A stretch of DNA of 26,257 nt from Lingula anatina (taxonomy: Eukaryota; Brachiopoda; Lingulata; Lingulida; Lingulidae). The notes under the pieces are model-generated. The model had not been told where the DNA came from and ran no database searches. It was given only the letters and a program-made list of their open reading frames with translations. Below are positions 20,485 through 26,257 of the stretch, in pieces. The stretch's first letter is position 1. Each line of letters begins with the position of its first letter. The position numbers and the translations under genes were made by a program. The stretch lies in NCBI RefSeq assembly GCF_001039355.2, contig NW_019775846.1:536935-563191 (forward strand), read 5' to 3'.

Positions 20485-21051
20485 TAATCCGTGTTTTTAA
20501 CACAAGGTACATTACACACTTTTTCAATAATGAAATTACTAATCCTGGTCAAAGACGAATTATTTTACAAATATAAGCAGTAATCCTGTTGGCGAAACCA
20601 GATTTCTAAACTTTTATTTAACAAAGTTATTATATCAGACCAAGGGAATGTTGAATATTTCACAGTACAAAGATATATCTTATATGAATGTATGAATAAA
20701 TGTATCCATTAAAATAGGATGTGTTGAGAGAACCATTGTAAATGTACAAATATTGATTCTTTCGCAAAGAACCGGGTTGATCAATAATTCAAGGGTTCTT
20801 ATGTGTATATCCATGACAAAAAGATCCCAGAGCTTTGCCAGTGATGAAACAAAAGGTTTATTAAAGGCACGGCTGATACCTGATTGACAAAGGCATTAGA
20901 GCACTATTTTAGCAGGAACCAAGTATAAATCTTTTTAAAACGGCTTCCATGCCAAATGAATACAAATGTGCAGCACAAGTAAAATATTTCACAAGCTTCG
21001 ACATGGTTTGTTCTAATAAAATAACTTCAATATCCAGTTACATATTTACAG
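20485..21051. other. NUDT1 downstream region
   Basis: This holds the probable 3' UTR of the minus-strand NUDT1 gene. A minus-strand AATAAA at 20862-20857 lies about 190 nt after the stop and is the best poly(A) signal candidate. A dispersed repeat copy sits at 20583-20682. Confidence 0.5.
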
Positions 21052-22294
21052 TCATACTATTCCATTCAGTTTGAAATGTTCATAATCATTGTAGTGTAGT
21101 TTCTCAACCTCTTTAAGCTCAGTTTTCAATATATTATTATGTCCTTCAAACTTGAAATATCCTGAAAATTTTGCTCCTTTCAAGAAGATTGGGAACCAAT
21201 ATTTGTCATCTGGCCACATGTCATTGAATGGGATACTGTGAATATTGTACCACTGGGGCCTCATTTCTGAAAAGAGTATTGTATTAATTTTGAGATTAAG
21301 AATATCTGCTTTTCTCAAAAATCAGGTATTGACTAAATTTTAACATGTTCAAAAAAATTTAACTAATTTCAAACTGATATCTGTGTATATATAATCAGGA
21401 TGATGTAGAAAATCACTGAATACATAGTCAAAACAGAGAAGTGTAATCCAAATCATTCAAATTACCTTCAGACTCTGTAGGTTCTCCTTTAAAAGTATCT
21501 GCTGTAAAAACATGAACTTCCAACCACTGTGGATCACCAACAAATTCAAACTTCAGGAGCCCTATTTCCTCCAGTGAGTGAGCTTCCACTCCACATTCTT
21601 CGTGGAGTTCTCTAAATGTGAAACCAAAATTTATAAATTGAGAGAAAGGGGGGGAGGGGGTGGGGGGTAAATGTATCAAAACACACTTTGAAATCTCACA
21701 GCCTGAAAAAATTGTAATAGCCCCAGGTTTTAAAAATAATCCAACCATCAACCCACTATAAATACGTTGGAATTAACTGTAAATGCATGTATCTGAATGC
21801 ATTAGTGCATCTGTATAGGTCACATTGCCTCTTAAATCAAGGATAATTCTGTAAATAATTTGGGGAATGGGCTATAAAACTTTGCCCATTATTGGATAAA
21901 TGCTGACTACTAATGATTTTTTAAAATGACAGAAATAATGCATATTTTGTATGGTTTTCACTTAAATCTGAATTAATTATCATTTATATTATACAGACAA
22001 AAAATCCATGACAAATGTTATTCTAAATAAAGCTATGGAAAAGTGTTCATACTTAAGACAACTATTCTTTTACTCTGATAACAAAAACAAAAATATGCCT
22101 CAGGTTATAAACCATGGCATAGTCAATATGTGTGAAAATTACCTCGCTGCAGCTTGTTGTATTGTCTCTCCTTGCTCTACTTTGCCACCAAACCCATTCC
22201 ATCTGCCCACTCCAAACCCCTTCTTCTTATAACCAAGTAGCACTCTATTGCACTGTCGAATCAGAACCAAGGTTAAAAGTTTATTTGCTACCAT
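21052..22294 (-). CDS. NUDT1: 8-oxo-dGTP hydrolase (MTH1-type Nudix protein)
   Basis: This enzyme cleaves oxidised purine nucleoside triphosphates such as 8-oxo-dGTP to monophosphates, keeping them out of DNA. Exons 22294-22143, 21611-21466 and 21266-21052 join in phase to 170 residues. The Nudix box is perfect: Gly37, Glu43, then Arg51-Glu52-Leu-x-Glu55-Glu56-Cys-Gly58. Substrate-specificity residues of human MTH1 are kept at the same numbering: the RWNGFGGKV segment with its Asn33, and PFNDMWPDD with Trp117, Asp119 and Asp120. The GYFKF strand is also kept. The tail is about 14 residues longer than human NUDT1 (156 aa) and ends FKLNGIV. The start ATG at 22294 gives the expected [12 protein letters not shown] beginning. 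A non-coding 5' exon probably lies upstream. Identification is secure. Confidence 0.95.
21649..21667. repeat. G-rich tract in NUDT1 intron
   Basis: A nearly uninterrupted G-run (GGGGGGGAGGGGGTGGGGGG) lies 38 bp upstream of the NUDT1 exon 2 acceptor when read as C-runs on the transcribed strand. It may serve as the polypyrimidine region or form a quadruplex on the plus strand. Confidence 0.8.
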
Positions 22295-22516
22295 CCTGTT
22301 GGTTTTATATTGTACAGATCTGGATAAAAAGAATGAAAATGAATGGTATGCATGGGTGCTTTCATTTGTTTATCGTTATCCTAAAAAACTATTTAATACT
22401 TACATATACATGCTCCTAATTCAACCAATACCCGTAAAGTGGACAGAAGTTTTCTCAATTTTTTTACTGGCAAAAAACTGAGGCATACGGAAGAGGTAAA
22501 CTGGAGCTGGAGGTCT

Positions 22517-23081
22517 GGGCCGGTGTCACATGTACAATCCGTTCTGCGTGAACCATCGGTCCTGACCGATTGTACATGCAGCAGACGCGTGTATGAACCG
22601 TTCCGTGAATGATCCATTGTTATTCACCTGTGCATTAACGTAGCTTGATCGTTTCCCACCTCATTATATATTTACTATAGTTGGGATATTTCTAGGTAAA
22701 ATTCATGTGTTAATACAGAAATTTTAATTGATAATTTTGATAGAGAATTAGCGTCAAATTACTGTTCGACACTTGGATGAAACTACCATGGACGGGCCAT
22801 CGTTATTCAGCTGTTGGCCTAGTACTACATGTATTATTGTATTGATTTTACTTGGCTAGTGTGTTGATATGGCCACCTGAGAGAGTACAGGTGAACATCT
22901 ATAAGATATTAATATTTCTAAAGATTATGTTTGAATTTGCAGTATGTTCTCAACAGTGTATATTTATTTAAGTCGATAGAGACGGACTGTACACGCCGGA
23001 AGTCTCTCAGATTTGCCTGCACTTTGTGAGCTTGAGCAGAACGGATGGTACATGCTCCGAACGATTCATGCCACACCGGAC
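22517..23081. repeat. Diverged inverted repeat, possible foldback element
   Basis: GGCCGGTGTCACATGTACAA followed by TCCGTTCTGC (from about 22517) matches the reverse complement of 23033-23081, which shares GCAGAACGGAT, GTACATG and ACACCGG. The right copy has about 18 extra bases. Related GATTGTACATGC and GAACCGTTCCG fragments occur near 22567-22605. The arms are short and imperfect, so the element call is tentative. Confidence 0.45.
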
Positions 23082-23219
23082 GAAAACGTATCAACAAAAC
23101 GGTGAACCGAAACAAATCTGATGATGTATGAGAATAGACAAGTGTCTCGTCTGCCTCATCTACAGCTAATCACTACTTGCACTACCATAGCAAGGAAAGA
23201 CCAAAAAGTAGGGGATACA

Positions 23220-23293
23220 CTTGCCTCAATTATCGGTCTTACACATGCTACGGCAAGTACCTAGCATGCAACTAGGTCGAAAACTGAGGCAAG
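23220..23293. repeat. Long imperfect hairpin (74 nt)
   Basis: CTTGCCTCA (23220-23228) pairs perfectly with TGAGGCAAG (23285-23293). The stem continues with two mismatches (ATTATCG against CGAAAAC), and an inner stem pairs CATGCTA (23244-23250) with TAGCATG (23262-23268). It could be a tiny foldback element or a structured transcript. There is no evidence of expression. Confidence 0.6.
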
Positions 23294-23605
23294 CCGCAAC
23301 GGACTATCCGATATACATGTACATGTACGTGTACACAATTTGTTATCCAACCAGTAGGGCAGTTATTACTGAATTACAATACTTGTAGCGACAAATGTTT
23401 GTCATTTATACAATACATTAAAGATGTATAATCAAAGATGGTAAACATGTCTCAAAAACTCGAAAACCACAATCAAGTTAACTTGTTTACCTCACCAAGA
23501 TTGCACGTGTATTTTTCCCGCATTTGCTAATTTATACCTTTCTATGCAAAAGAGCTCTTCTCGAGAATGCGCAGTAACGTGGCCATTGACTTCCGGTCTG
23601 TGACA

Positions 23606-26074
23606 ATGCCGCTTGCTGCAGTTCAACAGGCGATTTTCCAGGTATTTCTCTTTAAAACAGTTTAAAATGAAAATATATAATTTCAGTAATAATTCTTAAC
23701 TTGATCAACGACTGCAAATTGTATTATTTTGGGTAATTTTCTGGCGATTGCATGTTGTTTTACTTCTACATCATGTCTTGTCATTCTCTTTGATCTTTCA
23801 GTCCACACGCCTTTTCCTGATATTATTAATGCTGTAGGCTTGAAATATGGTTCACAGATAGTCACAGTTTGAATAGACTATCATAGTTTTGAGTTATCCC
23901 ATTTAGATCAAAAGGCATTCAGTCAGTGACACCATGTTTGCCGGTCTTTAAAACGTCGTTTGCAGAAATGAGGGGAAAAAGTTGCCTAACTTGATTTTCA
24001 GTCCCTAAATATTGTTACAGATACTTGAAATTTGTTACACAATAAGTATAGGAACTGGGCATTTATATTGAATGTTTATACAACTGAAATGCTAGTCTTC
24101 GCTCTTTTGCATAATATCTATTTTAAGTCTTGGTGCCCATTCCTGACTTCATAAATTCAATTTAAAATGTGCCCTTCAAATCTTTCACTCTAGACCTTTT
24201 CTAGATTGTTAATACATTGCCTACAAGGAAGTGCCAGCTGATCTTAGTTTTGTTTTCATGTATGTCAATTTGTTACGCAGTAGTTGGGAAGCAGTATGCA
24301 GTATAAAAATGGACATAATCTGATACTAATTGGACACTTTTTATTGTACTTTGCAAAAATGAACTATTAGTGCCACCTTCAAAGTCTAGTTGCTACTATG
24401 TGTTTGACAATAATGATAAGCTGCTGGTTTGAATTTGTTAAAAATTAACATCACACGACATCAAGAGTTTTTTATTTAAAAATTTACTTTCAGCAGGCTG
24501 CTTCCATTGAGCCTATGCAGGTAGATGCTCCAGAGGAAAATGAAAACATTGAAGAAGAGCAGCCGTATGTGGTTGAGAACACCACCCTTGTAAGTGAGAT
24601 TATTTATTATCATACATATTGAAATGGTTTCTATGTTCTTCGATATAGATGTTAATTAACACCAGTGTGAGAGGAGAATCGCATGGAACAACTCCAAGAA
24701 GAACTTAACTACAACAACTAACTTTATTTCTAAGTGTGCTGAAATATATACAATGTGTGTCTGCTGGGAAGTGATCAGAAGGATCACTGCTGTCAAGCTT
24801 GTTAACACTACACTAGTGATAGTGCTTTTTAATGGACAACTGATGGCAGAGGGTTGGGGTCACTAGAAGCTTGACCGATAGTGATTGTCTGTAACCCTAG
24901 TTACTGAAAGCTGCAATATTCATCATTAGGAACCATAACACATATGTCATGTCATTTTTGGTTCATCTGCCAAAATAGGTCTGGTGATTAACAAGAATGA
25001 AAAGAAGAAAATTTTAAGTTTGTTCACCAATGTTTCATTTCAAAATACATTTAGATAGTATATACGAATCAATAAATAACTGCAGTGAGGTAGTAGAAAA
25101 GGATTGGAGGCACGAATATCAAATTGTTACGCTTGACAAATAAGAGGCTGAGGGTTTGTGTGAATAGTCCATTCCACATTGAAAATAAGTTTAATTCTAC
25201 TTGGAGAATTATCAGTAGAATATGCATCCGAGGCATAATTATTTTGGCAACATGTACAGTATATATATATTTAGGTGGAACATATGTAATGGTAGCAGCA
25301 TTCATATTCATGTTTTCTGGCATTAACTTTCCATGAAAACCTTCATGGGAGGCTAGATGTATGCAAGGATTTGGCCAATTAATTATTATCCAAGTAATAT
25401 TGTGATGATGAGGGAACAGATTATCCCAAATTGAATTTCAATATGTGGCAAAATTCATAGACTTTTCAAAGAGGTGCAGTTCATGAATGTTAGTCATGAG
25501 CAGAAAATTGATATCATTTTCACCTAGAACTTTATCTATAGCTTTCAGAGTCAAGCACAGTGGTAGGTATAAAAACATAAGTTGGACTGCTTGATGCTGT
25601 AGCAGTAGATAAAATATTTAACCTTACAGAGGAATGTTTAATGTTGAATATATCTTTGTAAATCTGTTAGCCAGATGAAGAATGGAAATGTTATCATGGA
25701 TAGAACATGTATCTTTGCTTATCCTTTCTCGTAGTTTAAAGTGTTTATAAAAGAGTTAGGTACCCAGCAAATAAATGTTGTTGTATGCCATTGCCATTTT
25801 GTCTGTAATTATTATTTTTATTATGAAATAACTTGTAATCATATATTTCAGCATAAAGATGACCACTGATATCTTACCCTGTATTCCAGGACTTGGACAC
25901 CTATGCAGCGAGTTACACTGGACTTGCCAAACTTAACCGTCTGATATATGTAGCTGACCACTGCCCACCACTACGTGTAGAGGCCCTCCGCATGGGACTG
26001 CAGTATGTGATGACAACATACAACACTAACATGTATCAACAGATTCACAGAAAGTTACAGGAGGCATTGGCTGG
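23606..26074 (+). CDS. GPS1: COP9 signalosome subunit 1, 5' part, partial
   Basis: CSN1 is a scaffold subunit of the COP9 signalosome, which removes NEDD8 from cullins. Three exons are in the window: 23606-23641 ([12 protein letters not shown]), 24494-24589 and 25890-26074, together 105 residues, then a GTGAGT donor leads beyond the right edge. The protein matches the human N-terminus closely in layout: MPL start, [27 protein letters not shown], then [16 protein letters not shown], then [13 protein letters not shown]. The downstream helical repeats and the PCI domain lie outside the window. The second exon begins at a CAGCAG tandem acceptor, so one Gln may be optional. Identification is secure; only about the first fifth of the protein is present. 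Confidence 0.95.
24590..25889. other. GPS1 intron 2
   Basis: No exon was recognised. On the minus strand, 24920-24665 has a layout reminiscent of a solo LTR: TATATATT, then AATAAA about 40 bp later, then an end reading CTCTCACA. Neither boundaries nor a target duplication could be fixed. Otherwise the intron is unremarkable AT-rich sequence. Confidence 0.35.
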
Positions 26075-26257
26075 GTGAGTGGCTCTAAAATGCATCTTCT
26101 TTGCTTTTCTGTAGTGGCCCCAAATGATTAGAGTTTCTAGCCCTGTGCTCTTGGCGTTATATGAAGAAGAATATGATTACAGTTATTGTGGCACAGATTA
26201 AATTATTTTTCTGTGCTTTTAGTGTCCTAGGCAAACATTGCAATTGCAACCCCAATA

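Larger units (their letters stand above)
19033..20682. repeat. Two diverged copies of a dispersed repeat
   Basis: Segments at about 19033-19117 and 20583-20682 share ATCCTGTTGGC, AAACCAGA, TATATCAGACCAAGGG, TTGAATATTTCA and TACAAAGATATATCTTA in the same order and orientation. The second copy has about 15 extra bases. They lie on either side of the Helitron-like insertion but outside its flanking duplication. Confidence 0.7.
22295..23605. promoter_or_regulatory. Divergent NUDT1 / GPS1 intergenic region
   Basis: NUDT1 points left and GPS1 points right, so both promoters lie here. A minus-strand AAGAG|GTAAAC near 22494-22500 could be the donor of a non-coding NUDT1 first exon. The centre contains a diverged inverted repeat (about 22517-22552 and 23033-23081) and a long imperfect hairpin (23220-23293). 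CpG density rises toward 23550-23610, just before the GPS1 start. Confidence 0.5.

Noticed and set aside
22393-22617. 74-codon minus-strand ORF upstream of NUDT1
   Set aside because: It falls in the inverted-repeat-rich promoter region, has no recognisable domain and does not join in phase with NUDT1 exon 1.
1-26257. CRISPR array, operons or bacterial promoters
   Set aside because: The window is clearly eukaryotic, with spliced genes, and no spaced short-repeat array occurs.

Overview
This is a eukaryotic, AT-rich genomic window with intron-split genes, GT-AG splice sites and many transposable-element remnants. It most resembles an invertebrate genome, probably a mollusc such as a bivalve. 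That is an inference from gene structure, recurring TACATGTA-type palindromes, foldback MITEs and a Helitron carrying AGGTCA-rich tandem repeats; no single marker proves the taxon. All gene models were assembled by hand from splice sites, codon phase and recognised protein similarity.

Layout from left to right. (1) Positions 36-3767, minus strand: seven coding exons of a coiled-coil protein that runs off the left edge, possibly FLACC1-like. (2) Positions 4673-9719, plus strand: a complete maleylacetoacetate isomerase / zeta-class glutathione transferase gene. Its fifth coding exon is present twice, as two intact, diverged, phase-compatible copies. (3) Positions 9869-12384, minus strand: a young LTR element of about 2.5 kb with near-identical 382-bp LTRs, a 4-bp target duplication and one coiled-coil ORF but no polymerase. 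It lies about 150 bp after the isomerase stop codon. (4) Positions 13961-15121, minus strand: three exons encoding a signal peptide and a TGF-beta-type propeptide, with a TATA box; no mature cystine-knot exon was found in the room available. (5) Positions 15489-17424, minus strand: a five-exon gene of unknown family, predicted to have two N-terminal membrane segments and a long disordered tail. (6) Positions 18119-18353: a decayed LINE reverse-transcriptase fragment. (7) Positions 19784-20484: a Helitron-like insertion broken by an assembly N, followed by a copy of its own empty target site. (8) Positions 21052-22294, minus strand: NUDT1/MTH1, an oxidised-nucleotide hydrolase. (9) Positions 23606 to the right edge, plus strand: the first three exons of COP9 signalosome subunit 1 (GPS1/CSN1), divergent from NUDT1.

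The genes are unrelated housekeeping or signalling functions (tyrosine catabolism, nucleotide-pool sanitation, deneddylation, secreted signalling) and nothing suggests a shared pathway. The two most unusual features are the alternative isomerase exons, which swap part of the C-terminal substrate-side domain, and the TGF-beta-like gene that seems to stop at its prodomain. The LTR element with non-TG/CA ends and a polymerase-free coiled-coil ORF is the third.
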